A stretch of DNA of 54,157 nt from an uncultured Anaerolineae bacterium (GCA_903908605.1 CAIVSQ010000190.1:1-54157); one strand, 5' to 3'. Positions 1 to 9,276 are shown, counted from the first letter of the stretch. Numbers and translations are program-made. Notes: generated from the letters alone by a model not told the origin.

Positions 1-36
1 GGTCGGGTACGAATCGGTCATGAAGGGAGGTCTGTG

Positions 37-912
37 ATGCCTGTCCAGGATTCTGCCACTGCCTATCCGCTTTACAACAAGCAGCAGGAAGCCGTCATAC
101 AGATGGCACAGATGCAAGGTGACCCAGATAAGTACAAACCAATCCCAACCTCAATCCCAGGATTCTTCCTGCCCAATCCCAATATCCCCACCCTGAACTT
201 TATCGGTGGTGAGTTCAAGTCGTTCAAATCCACTATGCTGGCCGAGATGATGACAGTTTACGCCTATGCCGGTTTCAGAACGCTCTGGGCTGTGAAGGAA
301 GAGAATATGATCGGTGTGGCCAAACGCACCCTGGCTCGCGGCACACGCATTGGTCCCGCCAATACGCAAAATATGGTGTCACGCTCTGACATGCGCAACA
401 TCAACCTTTCAAAAGACGACTTCGCCCGTTTCGATGCGACCCTGGCCGAGACGCTCAATATCCCACTCTTCATCACGGATGAGACCGAAAAGATCGACAT
501 CCTTTCGATCATGGCCGAGGCCAACGACATCCAGGTGATCGGGGTCGATTACTTCACGTTGTTCGAGATCAGCGGTACCAGGGCCAGAACGCCCAGGGAA
601 ATGTTCGTGGAGATGTCGCGCCACATGGTGTCCAAAAAGCGCAGCAACATCACCTGGATTGTGGCCTACCAGGTGAACGATCAGGGCAAAGCCAAAGAAA
701 CCCGCGTTGTGTACGATGACGCGGACAACGCCTGGCAGCTCTCACGGTGCAAGGATCCGATCACTGACGAGATCGACCCGCACAAGCTGGTCATGACTGC
801 CGTTGCCGCCCGCGATGGCGCGCCGGGCAAATGGGATCTCTATGTGGATGGCAAGTACAACCTGATTATGGGCCAGCCTCAGAAGGCGGCCCAGGGAGCG
901 TTCAGTTTATGA
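37..912 (+). CDS. DnaB/RecA-fold ATPase of an integrated element
   Basis: This 291-residue protein looks like the RecA core of a replicative helicase of the DnaB/KaiC type. A degenerate Walker A (GGEFKSFKST, residues 57-66) is followed by a hydrophobic Walker B strand ending in Asp (VIGVDYF, near 167-173). The C-terminal RDGAPGKWDLYVDGKYNLIMG resembles the DnaB tail. The usual glycine before the Walker A lysine is replaced by Phe. I chose ATG 37 because AGGGAGG lies 6 nt upstream; the in-frame GTG at 34 is too close. It lacks a DnaB N-terminal domain, so it may be a phage- or plasmid-type loader or helicase. It opens a string of overlapping genes. Function is inferred from the fold motif only. 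Confidence 0.6.
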   Translation: MPVQDSATAYPLYNKQQEAVIQMAQMQGDPDKYKPIPTSIPGFFLPNPNIPTLNFIGGEFKSFKSTMLAEMMTVYAYAGFRTLWAVKEENMIGVAKRTLARGTRIGPANTQNMVSRSDMRNINLSKDDFARFDATLAETLNIPLFITDETEKIDILSIMAEANDIQVIGVDYFTLFEISGTRARTPREMFVEMSRHMVSKKRSNITWIVAYQVNDQGKAKETRVVYDDADNAWQLSRCKDPITDEIDPHKLVMTAVAARDGAPGKWDLYVDGKYNLIMGQPQKAAQGAFSL

Positions 913-1427
913 AGATGACTGCGAATTTATCCAATGTCGTGGTGCTGCTGGATGGCATCAAGAACAACCATGAGATCGAGCTGTCAGTTGATGACAGCAA
1001 GCGTACCAAAGACCTGATGCGCTTAGCCCCCGAGCACGTTTTCCCTTTAAAAAGAAATATCCGTTTTCTTGGTGGCTGTTACTTTTACGATGACGAAGCG
1101 CTCGAGAAATTATGGGTGGCGGTTGTCGCTTATGGCGATTTTGCTTCCGGTGTGAACAGTGAAACGATCAGCAAAGTGGAAGTGGGCGTGGTGACCATTC
1201 ACAAGCACCACATCCATGTCGAGATCGTGAAACGCAAAATCCGGGAATATTTCCAATCCTTGAACCCCAAGCAAGAGTGCGTGGTTCTTGTTCTGTTCAA
1301 TCAGGATGAATTGTTCAAGAAGGCGAAGTCGGTTGAAGAATCAAGCTTTATGGAGAAAGTATGCGGCAGGATTATGAAATGGGTCATTCAGTCGGACAGT
1401 TATCGGATATCCAGAAACTCGTCTTGA
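909..1427 (+). CDS. Unknown element protein, 172 aa
   Basis: I do not recognise this protein. Its ATG overlaps the stop of the upstream ATPase gene (ATGA), which implies translational coupling and selects this start over an upstream in-frame GTG-type start near 831. The sequence is soluble, mixed alpha/beta, with a hydrophobic beta-rich core (LWVAVVAYGDF, ECVVLVLF) and a His-rich strand (HKHHIHVEIVKRK). There are no membrane segments or catalytic motif I can name. Its 3' end overlaps the next gene by 67 bases. It belongs to the replication-like module of the integrated element. Confidence 0.6.
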   Translation: MKMTANLSNVVVLLDGIKNNHEIELSVDDSKRTKDLMRLAPEHVFPLKRNIRFLGGCYFYDDEALEKLWVAVVAYGDFASGVNSETISKVEVGVVTIHKHHIHVEIVKRKIREYFQSLNPKQECVVLVLFNQDELFKKAKSVEESSFMEKVCGRIMKWVIQSDSYRISRNSS

Positions 1428-1612
1428 GATTGTATGCCGGTAACGCAAGCATTTCCCTTCGGGACATTGTGAATGTGATCATCCACCCGAATAAGACCAT
1501 GCTCGGGCAGTGGGTGCAGCAGTTCGAAAAAGACGGGTTACTGACCCGCACCGGCAAGGGACACCGCATGAAGGTGTTCCTTACTGATGCAGGGAGAAAG
1601 GCGCTGTTATGA
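1361..1612 (+). CDS. Small winged-helix protein
   Basis: This 83-residue protein has the pattern of a winged helix-turn-helix: helices around residues 16-45, then QWVQQFEKDGLLTRTGKGHRMKVFLTDAGRKALL, a recognition helix followed by a beta wing and the 'T.aGr..l' ending common in MarR/PadR-like folds. GGAGAAAG lies just upstream of ATG 1361. It overlaps the gene before it in another frame by 67 bases and its stop overlaps the next start (ATGA). It may be a transcriptional regulator or replication accessory factor of the element; the target is unknown. Confidence 0.55.
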   Translation: MRQDYEMGHSVGQLSDIQKLVLRLYAGNASISLRDIVNVIIHPNKTMLGQWVQQFEKDGLLTRTGKGHRMKVFLTDAGRKALL

Positions 1613-1983
1613 CAATCTTGATCAACCAGGCAGTGGAGAGCCTGAGGCTCGCTTGCCTGACCACCAATTACTCATCCTGTACACCCAAGATGGCGGGCTT
1701 CTTGCATGGTTTGTTGAAGGAAATGGCCGGTGTGCCGAAGAAGTACCACTATGCGGTATTGGAAGTGGTGTTCGGCTGTGAGATCTACACCTTTAATCAA
1801 CTCACATTCCAAACCTGCAAGGCGCTGATCGATGCGTTCCAGTCCAACGCAGATGTGCCGGCCTTGTTCTACGCCATCTATCATGAGATCGAAGTACGAA
1901 ATCCTCCGGATGCCGTGTTCTTACCCGGCGATTTCAAGGATTTCCTGAGCGTATGTGGCAACGAGATGGTCTATGCTTTCTAG
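1609..1983 (+). CDS. Unknown element protein, 124 aa
   Basis: I do not recognise this protein. Its ATG overlaps the preceding stop (ATGA). It contains four cysteines spread along the chain and an alternating helix/strand pattern with aromatic residues (KKYHYAVLEVVFGCEIYTFNQLTF), no membrane segment and no familiar motif. The downstream gene begins inside its last 11 bases. Its place in a compact unidirectional string suggests an element-specific function expressed together with the ATPase gene. Confidence 0.5.
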   Translation: MTILINQAVESLRLACLTTNYSSCTPKMAGFLHGLLKEMAGVPKKYHYAVLEVVFGCEIYTFNQLTFQTCKALIDAFQSNADVPALFYAIYHEIEVRNPPDAVFLPGDFKDFLSVCGNEMVYAF

Positions 1984-2416
1984 GAATGAACTGCGCGGTG
2001 AACTGACCCGGAAGAGAAGGGTTTACATTCCGGGTCACGGAACCTTTCCGGTTTGCTGCATTTGCGGCATGCCAATAAAAGGTGGCGGCGAAATCCATGA
2101 AAGCATCATCACCCGGGGAATGATCCGCAACGCCGACAAGGTTCACCTGATCCTTGTGCCGGAGAACAGCAATCTGGTTCATTCCGATTGTCACCCTGAG
2201 AGCGGAAGGGGTAGCGAGCAGGACTTCAAAAAATGCTGTGTTGATCTCTATCTACATGAAGGTGGCAAGGTATTGGATTGGCTGGATGGCATTGAAGAAG
2301 TGTTTCCAACGGTAGTCGCGCAAGCCAGGCGCGACTACCTAAGAAAAATCGACATATCAAAATTTCCCCCGAAAGAAAACGAGCGCTCAATAAAATTTGA
2401 GGTAATAAATCAATGA
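1973..2416 (+). CDS. HNH-like zinc-finger protein
   Basis: This 147-residue protein has the layout of a phage-type HNH nuclease or a zinc-binding relative. A CxxC knuckle (residues 28-31) is followed by an HE pair (42-43), then NLVHSDCH (67-74) as the second metal-binding part, with a helical tail. Two extra cysteines (KKCC, near 87-90) follow. The canonical catalytic His-Asn-His spacing is not fully clear, so it may be structural only. The ATG at 1973 overlaps the end of the previous gene; a GTG at 1955 is possible. The stop overlaps another ATG at 2413 whose reading frame runs antisense to the toxin gene, suggesting that the original next gene was replaced or lost. Confidence 0.5.
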   Translation: MLSRNELRGELTRKRRVYIPGHGTFPVCCICGMPIKGGGEIHESIITRGMIRNADKVHLILVPENSNLVHSDCHPESGRGSEQDFKKCCVDLYLHEGGKVLDWLDGIEEVFPTVVAQARRDYLRKIDISKFPPKENERSIKFEVINQ

Positions 2417-2437
2417 CGAACGATTGGGTAAACCCCT

Positions 2438-2932
2438 TTACTTGGAAAAGATTATTTCAATTGCTTTTCGAGCCTCCTGCAAAACTCGCTCTGATACCCA
2501 CAATGACGAATTGGCCAGAGCATCCAGCATCCCGTAAGCATCAGTTCGGTTCGCAACATGGTTTGCAGCAACTCCCCAAAGCAGCAAGCCAATTGAACCA
2601 TGAACCTCAAGGCCGAGTGACTCCGCAAATTGGCGGGCTTTTGTATCATCGCTTAATAACCATGTGGCTTGGGATTGAAGCGTCAATGCAATTGCTGCAG
2701 ACTCTCCATCATCGATTCTCTTGGCAAATTCTACAGCCTTTATTTGATGGAGGTCATCAAGTTCTTGAACCTTTATCCAATTTGGTAGTGGGATTTCAGC
2801 AGAGTTTTTCGAGAACTCATGTGCCACCATCGGAGGAATTAAAACTTCACCTGTCATTCGGAGCAAATGGATTGCATCCGCTTCTATCAGGTGCAAGAGA
2901 GGCCCTGTATCACAAACAACGATACGGTTCAA
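2438..2932 (-). CDS. PIN-domain toxin (DUF3368 type)
   Basis: The 164-residue protein matches the DUF3368 group of PIN domain ribonucleases, the toxins of many type II toxin-antitoxin pairs. Acidic metal-binding positions are visible: CDTGPLLHL near residue 8, DDGESAAIAL in the middle and LLSDDTKAR (near 93-101). The only sensible start is TTG at 2932-2930, which overlaps the TGA of the antitoxin gene (TTGA) and has no ribosome binding site, so expression should depend on coupling to antitoxin translation. The module is antisense to the surrounding element genes, and its end lies 25 bases past an abandoned ATG at 2413. Function is inferred from family. Confidence 0.8.
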   Translation of the reverse strand: MNRIVVCDTGPLLHLIEADAIHLLRMTGEVLIPPMVAHEFSKNSAEIPLPNWIKVQELDDLHQIKAVEFAKRIDDGESAAIALTLQSQATWLLSDDTKARQFAESLGLEVHGSIGLLLWGVAANHVANRTDAYGMLDALANSSLWVSERVLQEARKAIEIIFSK

Positions 2933-3150
2933 TCTTTATTGTCTTTCTGTTTCAAAGCCCAGTTAACATCCTCAAGCTGGTATTTTTCGGCCAGGGCGCG
3001 ATCCACTGCCAGTTTGGGTACTAGACGGATAGTTCCATCAATGTCTACGACAACTTCAAGTAAATCACCTTCCTTGATTTTCGCTTTTCGGCGTGTAGGA
3101 GCTGGTAGGGTGATCTGCCCATTGCTACGAACCTGTAAATATTCGGACAT
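2929..3150 (-). CDS. AbrB/SpoVT-type antitoxin
   Basis: This 73-residue protein starts with MSEYLQVRSNGQITLP, the swapped-hairpin AbrB/MazE-like DNA-binding fold (residues 3-48), followed by a short tail that would bind the toxin. ATG 3150 is preferred over an in-frame upstream start at 3192 because the AbrB fold begins right after it and GAGAAG lies just upstream. It precedes and overlaps the PIN toxin gene, the standard antitoxin-first order. Such antitoxins usually repress their own promoter, which would lie in 3151-3350. Confidence 0.8.
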   Translation of the reverse strand: MSEYLQVRSNGQITLPAPTRRKAKIKEGDLLEVVVDIDGTIRLVPKLAVDRALAEKYQLEDVNWALKQKDNKD

Positions 3151-3350
3151 CGTCTTCTCTCTTTCTGATATTTTGAGTTCCTGAATTCTCAATAATCATA
3201 CAATATTCTGACTGCCAAGTCAAGAAAGGAGTCTTCAAAATAATTACTAATAAAGAATTGGAAAACGGTTTCGTTTTTTGGAAACTTTCACAAGATTTGT
3301 GTAGAAAAATTTCAGCCTAAAAATATGCTTTTCTTGAAAGGAGAAATCAA

Positions 3351-4541
3351 ATGGCAAGAAAACGTGGTCAGAATGAAGGTAGTATTTTCAAACGGAAGGA
3401 TGGGCTTTGGGCTGCGCAAGTGACAATTCAAGGCAGGCATGTCAGTAAGTATTTTAAAACTCAACGTGAGGCCAGAGATTGGGTCACTGAGACCCGCTTA
3501 CAAATTGATGGCGGTTTGACCTTGACCGGTGCGCAGGTGGGACTTGACACTTACCTGCGTGAATGGCTTGAAGCGCATAAACTGCGGGTTCGCCCCAAAA
3601 CTGCTTTTCAGTATAACCAGATTCTTGAACAGCATATTATTCCTACCCTCGGGAGGCTAAAGCTCAAGGATTTGCGGCCTGAGCATATTCAAAATCTATA
3701 TTCCTTGAAAATTAAGGCAGGCATCAGTGAACGAACTGTCCTGATGATCCATGCGGTGATTCATCGTGCGCTCGAACAGGCTATGAAATTAGGTTTGGTT
3801 GGAAGGAATGCGGCAGACGCAGTTACCAGGCCAAGGTTCAAGCGTAAGGAAATGAAAACCCTAAATGATAGTCAAGTCAGGTCATTCCTATCCTTACTTA
3901 CTGGAACACGTAATGATGCTTTTTTTTGGGTGGCCATTTCTACAGGTTTACGTCAGGGTGAGTTGCTTGGGTTGAAGTGGGCTGACCTTGATTGGAGAAA
4001 TAGGAGCATACACGTTCAGCGCCAAGTTCAAAGGTTGGCGCAAGGCGGACTTGGTTTTAGCGAGCCGAAGTCAGATGCAGGAAATCGTTCAGTTGTGCTT
4101 GGAAAAGCAGTAATGGAAAAACTGCGTGCGCATATCGCCATTCAAGACATGGAGAAAAGTTTTGCTGGAAAAAGCTGGCAGGAATTCGATTTGATTTTTC
4201 CTTCTACGAAAGGAACTCCTCTGGACCATCGTAATATTTTCCGAACGTTTAAGGATCTACTCAAACAGGCAGGTTTGCCTGATATTCGTTTTCACGACTT
4301 ACGCCATACGGCAGCGACCTTGATGTTCAAGCAGGGAGTTCACCCGAAGGTTGTTCAGGAACGATTGGGGCATTCAGATATTGCGCTAACGCTCAATACA
4401 TACTCTCATGTCATGCCATCCATGCAGGATGATGCCGCTGATTTAATCGATGAGATCCTTGTTCCAATAAAAGTTGATGATGAACTGAAGGCATCATCAG
4501 AAAATGAAAGCAAAAAACCAACCCCTAAAAATGAGGAGTGA
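3351..4541 (+). CDS. Tyrosine recombinase (phage/ICE integrase)
   Basis: This 396-residue site-specific integrase has the full domain order: an AP2-like arm-binding domain (residues 1-55, GSIFKRKDGLWAAQV), a SAM-like core-binding domain (60-160) and the catalytic domain. Catalytic residues are visible: Arg in TGLRQGELLGL, His/Arg in HDLRHTAATLMF, His in RLGHSDI and the Tyr nucleophile in TLNTYSHVM. AAAGGAG lies upstream of ATG 3351. The gene ends 364 bases from the 3' end of tRNA-Lys, the usual arrangement for integration into a tRNA gene. The coding sequence is more AT-rich than the chromosome to its right. Confidence 0.95.
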   Translation: MARKRGQNEGSIFKRKDGLWAAQVTIQGRHVSKYFKTQREARDWVTETRLQIDGGLTLTGAQVGLDTYLREWLEAHKLRVRPKTAFQYNQILEQHIIPTLGRLKLKDLRPEHIQNLYSLKIKAGISERTVLMIHAVIHRALEQAMKLGLVGRNAADAVTRPRFKRKEMKTLNDSQVRSFLSLLTGTRNDAFFWVAISTGLRQGELLGLKWADLDWRNRSIHVQRQVQRLAQGGLGFSEPKSDAGNRSVVLGKAVMEKLRAHIAIQDMEKSFAGKSWQEFDLIFPSTKGTPLDHRNIFRTFKDLLKQAGLPDIRFHDLRHTAATLMFKQGVHPKVVQERLGHSDIALTLNTYSHVMPSMQDDAADLIDEILVPIKVDDELKASSENESKKPTPKNEE

Positions 4542-4612
4542 AAATTCTTTAGAAAAAAGGGGGTGAACACCGCGGTTTGGTATTCACCGGCAGACTTTTG
4601 GCGCTGAGCTTG

Positions 4613-4650
4613 TGTCAGCATAGTATACAAAAATGTATATTATGCTGACA
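4613..4650. repeat. lox-like 38-base palindrome
   Basis: Two 17-base arms (4613-4629 and 4634-4650) are inverted copies with one mismatch, separated by AAAA. The left arm reads TGTCAGCATAGTATACA. The layout resembles tyrosine-recombinase core sites or a large operator. It lies 71 bases after the integrase stop. A role as transcription terminator is less likely because no U-run follows on either strand. Confidence 0.7.
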
Positions 4651-4793
4651 TTGGTTTCAAGGGTCTTGGATTGAAGGAGAAGTGCTGCTTGATAGTTTGC
4701 TCCTTGCTCTTGTGTAAATGGACGACAACCTTAACAAATCGGAATGCCCCTGAGTCTCTGACGAGTCACCGGATGAGTTACATGACCGAATCG

Positions 4794-4814
4794 GGTAGCT
4801 GTAAGGTAGCTGTA
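4794..4814. repeat. Phased 10-base direct repeats
   Basis: GGTAGCTGTA occurs twice with an 11-base period, one DNA helical turn, about 90 bases from the tRNA 3' end. They could be arm-type binding sites for the N-terminal domain of the neighbouring integrase. Function is inferred from position only. Confidence 0.45.
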
Positions 4815-4876
4815 GAAATGATTGGGGTGTAAGGCTTGCTAGCTGGTACCCCCTATATTTAGGGGTTGAAAAAGAA

Positions 4877-4901
4877 AAAACCACCATATCTGGTGGTTTT
4901 T
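4877..4901 (-). terminator. Rho-independent terminator of tRNA-Lys
   Basis: AAAACCACCA-TATC-TGGTGGTTTT forms a strong short stem flanked by A- and T-runs, so it can work on both strands. It lies 3 bases beyond the 3' end of the minus-strand tRNA gene. Confidence 0.85.
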
Positions 4902-4904
4902 AGG

Positions 4905-4976
4905 TGATCGACCAGGGACTTGAACCCTGAACCCACTGATTAAGAGTCAGTTGCTCTGCCATTGAGCTAGTCGACC
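4905..4976 (-). tRNA. tRNA-Lys (CTT)
   Basis: Read on the minus strand, a complete cloverleaf is visible: acceptor GGTCGAC pairs with GTCGATC (one G-T pair), D-stem GCTC/GAGC, anticodon stem ACTGA/TCAGT with loop CTCTTAA (anticodon CTT, Lys), and T-arm CAGGG-TTCAAGT-CCCTG. The discriminator base is A, followed by CC in the genome. The integrase gene lies on the 3' side, so this gene is the probable integration target. Its 3' part should be duplicated at the far end of the element, outside the window. Confidence 0.95.
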
Positions 4977-5044
4977 ATTGCGACGGGAGATTATACCCCA
5001 AAGATGGTAGCTGTCAATGTGATTTTTGGGGCAATTTTTTTCTT

Positions 5045-6298
<1,254 letters not shown>

Positions 6299-6415
6299 TT
6301 TTTCACTCCTCTGGCGCAATTCTGGCAGGTTGAATGGTACCACCATTGGGCCGGGCGGGTCTGTGACCAAAGTCCCACAAATGGGAAGATGAAAATGAAG
6401 GCGCGCGGGGGGGGA

Positions 6416-7666
6416 TTATGCCGGGTCTATGGGGATGGTGAAATAAAAAGTGCTACCTTCGCCCTCGCGGCTTTCGGCCCAGATTCGGCCGCCGTGGGCT
6501 TCCACCAGGTGGCGGGCGATGGAGAGACCCAGCCCGGTGCCGCCGCCGGTGCGGGAGCGGTCGACCCGGTAGAAACGTTCAAAGATGCGCGGCAGGTCAT
6601 CCATGGGGATGCCGACACCGCTGTCCTTGACCTCAAAACGGATAAAAACACCCTCCGGGTGGGTGCTGAGCTGGATGCTGCCGCCAGGTTCGGTGAATTT
6701 GACCGCGTTGTGGATCAGGTTGACCAGCACCTGCTGCATGCGGGGCGAGTCGACCCGGATGGCGGGTAGGTCCGGGGTGGGCAGTACCTGCAGATCGAGA
6801 CCGGCGCGCTCGGCCTGGGTTTTCATGCGGTCGGCGGCGGCGTTGAGCAGGCTGGCCGGGGTGATTGGCCTGCGTTCCAACGGCACCTGGCCCGATTCGA
6901 TGCGGGAAAGCTCGAGCAGCTCGGTCGCCATCTGGGTCAGGGCGTCCACTTCGGTTTGGATGCGGGCCAGGAAGCGGTGGGCGGCGGTGGGGTCTTCGAG
7001 CGCGCCTTCCTGCAGGGTTTCGGTCAGGGCTTTTAATGAAGCCAGCGGGGTGCGCAGCTCGTGCGAGACATTCGAGATAAAGTCGCGCCGCACGGTTTCC
7101 AGGCGGCGCAGGTGGGTCAGATCCTGCACCAGCAGGATGGCGCCACTGGCGTGCTGGTCGGGGATGGCGATCAACTGCAGCATGCGGCGGGTGGCTGGCA
7201 GCTCGACGGCCTCGCTTTGCATCAGACCGGTCTTCTGGCATTTGCGCCAGGTTTCGATCAACTGGTGGTGACGGAGCGTCACGCTGACGGTCTTGCCTTC
7301 CAGCGGCTCGCCTTCGGAGAATAGCTTTTCAGCGGCCGGGTTGGTCATCTGGATGCGTCCGAGCGAATCGACGATCAGGACGCCATCGGTGATCTGGGTG
7401 AGGGTCGCTTTGAGCCGGGCTCTTTCGGCATCGAGGGTGGTTATTTGATTTTCAAAGGTGGAGGAGAACTCGTGAACGGCATTCGAGATGCGCTCGAGAT
7501 GGGGCAGATCGGTTGGCAGGCTCTCGGGCGGGCGGTCACCGGCGGCGGTGCTTTCAATAATTTGAGCGAATTTTTCCAGGCCATTGCGCAGCCGGGTATA
7601 GTGCCAGGCCAGCCAGCCGGTCAGCAGTGCCAGAACAATCACGAGGGCGGTCAGGAGAGTATTCAT
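6416..7666 (-). CDS. PhoR-like sensor histidine kinase
   Basis: This 416-residue membrane kinase has one N-terminal membrane segment (residues 1-22), a short linker, a PAS domain (about 85-190, '[25 protein letters not shown]'), a HisKA domain with phospho-acceptor His202 ([13 protein letters not shown]) and a full HATPase (N-box [36 protein letters not shown]). This is the PhoR architecture with one membrane pass. Its start overlaps the stop of the response regulator gene (ATGA), so the two are co-translated. It probably senses phosphate limitation, but no pst/pho genes are in the window to support this. Confidence 0.9.
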   Translation of the reverse strand: MNTLLTALVIVLALLTGWLAWHYTRLRNGLEKFAQIIESTAAGDRPPESLPTDLPHLERISNAVHEFSSTFENQITTLDAERARLKATLTQITDGVLIVDSLGRIQMTNPAAEKLFSEGEPLEGKTVSVTLRHHQLIETWRKCQKTGLMQSEAVELPATRRMLQLIAIPDQHASGAILLVQDLTHLRRLETVRRDFISNVSHELRTPLASLKALTETLQEGALEDPTAAHRFLARIQTEVDALTQMATELLELSRIESGQVPLERRPITPASLLNAAADRMKTQAERAGLDLQVLPTPDLPAIRVDSPRMQQVLVNLIHNAVKFTEPGGSIQLSTHPEGVFIRFEVKDSGVGIPMDDLPRIFERFYRVDRSRTGGGTGLGLSIARHLVEAHGGRIWAESREGEGSTFYFTIPIDPA

Positions 7667-8376
7667 CCCTCAAAACGATAACCGCCGCCACGCACTGTGA
7701 CGATGCGTTCGGGGTTGGCCGGGTCATTTTCGATTTTCTGGCGTAACCAGCGCACGTGCACATCCACGGTGCGGCTGTCGCCGACGTAATCCCAGCCCCA
7801 AACACGTTCGAGGATGAATTCGCGCGAGAGCATCTGCCCGCGGTGTTCGCCAAAGAAGAGCAGCAGGTCGTATTCCTGCGGCTTTAGCACCAGGGTCTGC
7901 CCGGCCAGGGTCACTTCGCGCCGGGTGCGGTTGATCACCAGGCCGCCAAAGGCGAGGGTGTCCTGCTCGGAGACAGCGCTCTTGATTTTTTCCAGTTCTT
8001 CACGGATTGAATCGGTGCGGCGCAGGTGGGCCTTGACGCGTGCCATCAGCTCGCGCATCGAGAAGGGTTTGGTGACGTAGTCGTCCGCGCCGATTTCCAG
8101 CCCAACCACCCGGTCAATTTCATCATCGCGGGCGGTCAGCATGATGATGGCAGAGGGGTAGCCCTCGCGCCGAAGTGTCTTGCAGACCTCCACCCCGCTT
8201 AGACCAGGCAGCATGATATCCAGCAGAATGACATCCGGTTTTTGCTGGCGGGCAATTTCCAGGGCGGTGCGGCCGTTGCCGGCACTTTCCACCTTGTAGC
8301 CCTGTTTTTGCAGGTTGTAGACCAGCGTTTCTTGCAAGGCGGGTTCATCTTCAACAACGAGTACGGTTTCTGACAT
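7663..8376 (-). CDS. PhoB-like response regulator (OmpR family)
   Basis: This 237-residue regulator has a receiver domain with acidic pocket E9/D10, phospho-acceptor D53 ([10 protein letters not shown]), conserved T (MLTARDDE) and K (DDYVTKPFS). A linker follows, then an OmpR/PhoB winged helix ending in [38 protein letters not shown] precedes ATG 8376. It is the first gene of a two-gene operon with its kinase. The upstream region holds TTAAC repeats that look like the binding site of PhoB/PhoP regulators, suggesting self-regulation. Confidence 0.92.
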   Translation of the reverse strand: MSETVLVVEDEPALQETLVYNLQKQGYKVESAGNGRTALEIARQQKPDVILLDIMLPGLSGVEVCKTLRREGYPSAIIMLTARDDEIDRVVGLEIGADDYVTKPFSMRELMARVKAHLRRTDSIREELEKIKSAVSEQDTLAFGGLVINRTRREVTLAGQTLVLKPQEYDLLLFFGEHRGQMLSREFILERVWGWDYVGDSRTVDVHVRWLRQKIENDPANPERIVTVRGGGYRFEG

Positions 8377-8395
8377 GGTTTATTCCTATGAAAGT

Positions 8396-8437
8396 ACTAT
8401 ACCATAATCCGAAAAATGACAGTTAACATTAGGTTAA
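8396..8437 (-). promoter_or_regulatory. Pho-box-like promoter of the regulator operon
   Basis: On the minus strand, TTAACC (8437-8432) and TTAACT (8426-8421) are direct repeats with an 11-base period, the spacing of PhoB/PhoP boxes. TATAGT (8401-8396) follows as the -10 box, with the second repeat overlapping the -35 position. The start codon is 20 bases further. This is consistent with a promoter activated by its own product. Confidence 0.55.
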
Positions 8438-8441
8438 ATAA

Positions 8442-8479
8442 ACCCGACCATACCGTCGCGAAATCAGGCATGGTCGGGT
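8442..8479 (-). terminator. Terminator after the ApbE operon
   Basis: ACCCGACCAT (8442-8451) and ATGGTCGGGT (8470-8479) form a 10-bp stem with an 18-base loop. On the minus strand it is followed by TTTATTT. It ends the operon whose last gene stops at 8524 and insulates the regulator promoter. Confidence 0.65.
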
Positions 8480-8523
8480 GGGGGGTAGGGAGGATGGCGA
8501 GGAAGGTGTGCTAACCGCTGGCC

Positions 8524-9276
8524 CTAGGCGCTGGGCGTGCTTTCCTGCGGGCTGGTGCGGGGCATTGGGCGCGCGGCGGGTTTGCTTAATTTTGCAACCA
8601 GGGTGACAGTGATGCGGTGGATCAGCAGGAAGATCAGGCTGGCGCCGGAAACCCAGTAGTAGACCTGGGCCCAGGTGGTGCTGCTATCGGTGCCGCTGGT
8701 AATGCCGTGATAGAGGGCGCCGCAGTAGCTGAGGAAGCTGATGTAGTGCAGGGCGCGCCAGACTTTTGGCCCGATTTGGGGGCGAACATAAAAGCTGAGG
8801 GCTACCAGCAGCCAGGCGTAGAAGCCGGCCTGGCCAATGCCCACCAGCAGCGGCTTGTAGCCGACGGTGGTGAATGGGACCAGGATTTGGGCGAGGGTGA
8901 ACTTGATGTAATGGTCGCCCATCAGCACGAGGGCGTGGAAGATGGCGAAAGCCAGGCCGAGCAGGCTGACGTATTCATGGATGGCGAAGGCGGCCGGGGC
9001 ACCAGGCCAGATGCGGGCCATTTTGTTGGTGATGGTCAGGCCGAGGGCCATGGATAACCAGAGCAGGGACATGGCTGCAAAGGAGGAGCCGCGCGAAAGG
9101 TACCAGAAGGCCTTGGGGTCCGAACCCATCAGCGAGGCTGCCAGGTTGGGCATCCAGTTGGGCAGGACGACCACCGCCGCCAGCGTGCCCATTGAGATGG
9201 CCAGCAGGACCAATATGAAGGTTTGAATACCAATGGTCGATTCATACTCATTTTGTTCAGGTGCGCTAACGCTCAT
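8524..9276 (-). CDS. Ferric-reductase-like heme membrane protein
   Basis: This 250-residue integral membrane protein has six likely membrane segments and the histidine pattern of the ferric reductase/MsrQ superfamily: FAIHEYVSLLGLAFAIFHALVLMGDH, ALHYISFLSYCGALYHGI and LLIHRITV. These would bind b-type hemes across the membrane. No NAD(P)/FAD domain is attached, so it resembles the MsrQ/YedZ type that passes electrons to a partner. ATG 9276 has GGAGG 6 nt upstream and overlaps the stop of apbE by one base. Being last in an operon with ApbE points to a flavin-linked extracytoplasmic electron-transfer system. The partner substrate is unknown. Confidence 0.8.
   Translation of the reverse strand: MSVSAPEQNEYESTIGIQTFILVLLAISMGTLAAVVVLPNWMPNLAASLMGSDPKAFWYLSRGSSFAAMSLLWLSMALGLTITNKMARIWPGAPAAFAIHEYVSLLGLAFAIFHALVLMGDHYIKFTLAQILVPFTTVGYKPLLVGIGQAGFYAWLLVALSFYVRPQIGPKVWRALHYISFLSYCGALYHGITSGTDSSTTWAQVYYWVSGASLIFLLIHRITVTLVAKLSKPAARPMPRTSPQESTPSA

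Larger units (their letters stand above)
4542..4904. other. Non-coding right end of the element
   Basis: This 363-base stretch has no credible gene. It holds a 38-base near-perfect palindrome (4613-4650), two 10-base direct repeats GGTAGCTGTA at 4794-4803 and 4805-4814 with an 11-base period, a small hairpin CCCCTA-TATT-TAGGGG (4850-4865) and the terminator of the tRNA gene. Phased direct repeats and a palindrome between an integrase gene and its tRNA target are what one expects of integrase arm and core sites, but the exact attachment core cannot be fixed without the other end of the element. Confidence 0.5.

Noticed and set aside
2413..3024. 203-codon plus-strand frame opposite the toxin and antitoxin genes
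   Set aside because: It is fully antisense to two recognisable proteins and has no protein-like domain. Only its ATG overlapping the upstream stop is of interest.
4758..4790. Hammerhead-ribozyme-like CTGACGA ... CGAA near the tRNA
   Set aside because: The CTGANGA box is present, but the GAAA box is GAAT, stem II is shifted by one base and no stem III or cleavage site pairs.
6585..7271. Long plus-strand open frame inside the histidine kinase gene
   Set aside because: The reverse-strand kinase has complete domains; the frame is a GC-rich shadow.
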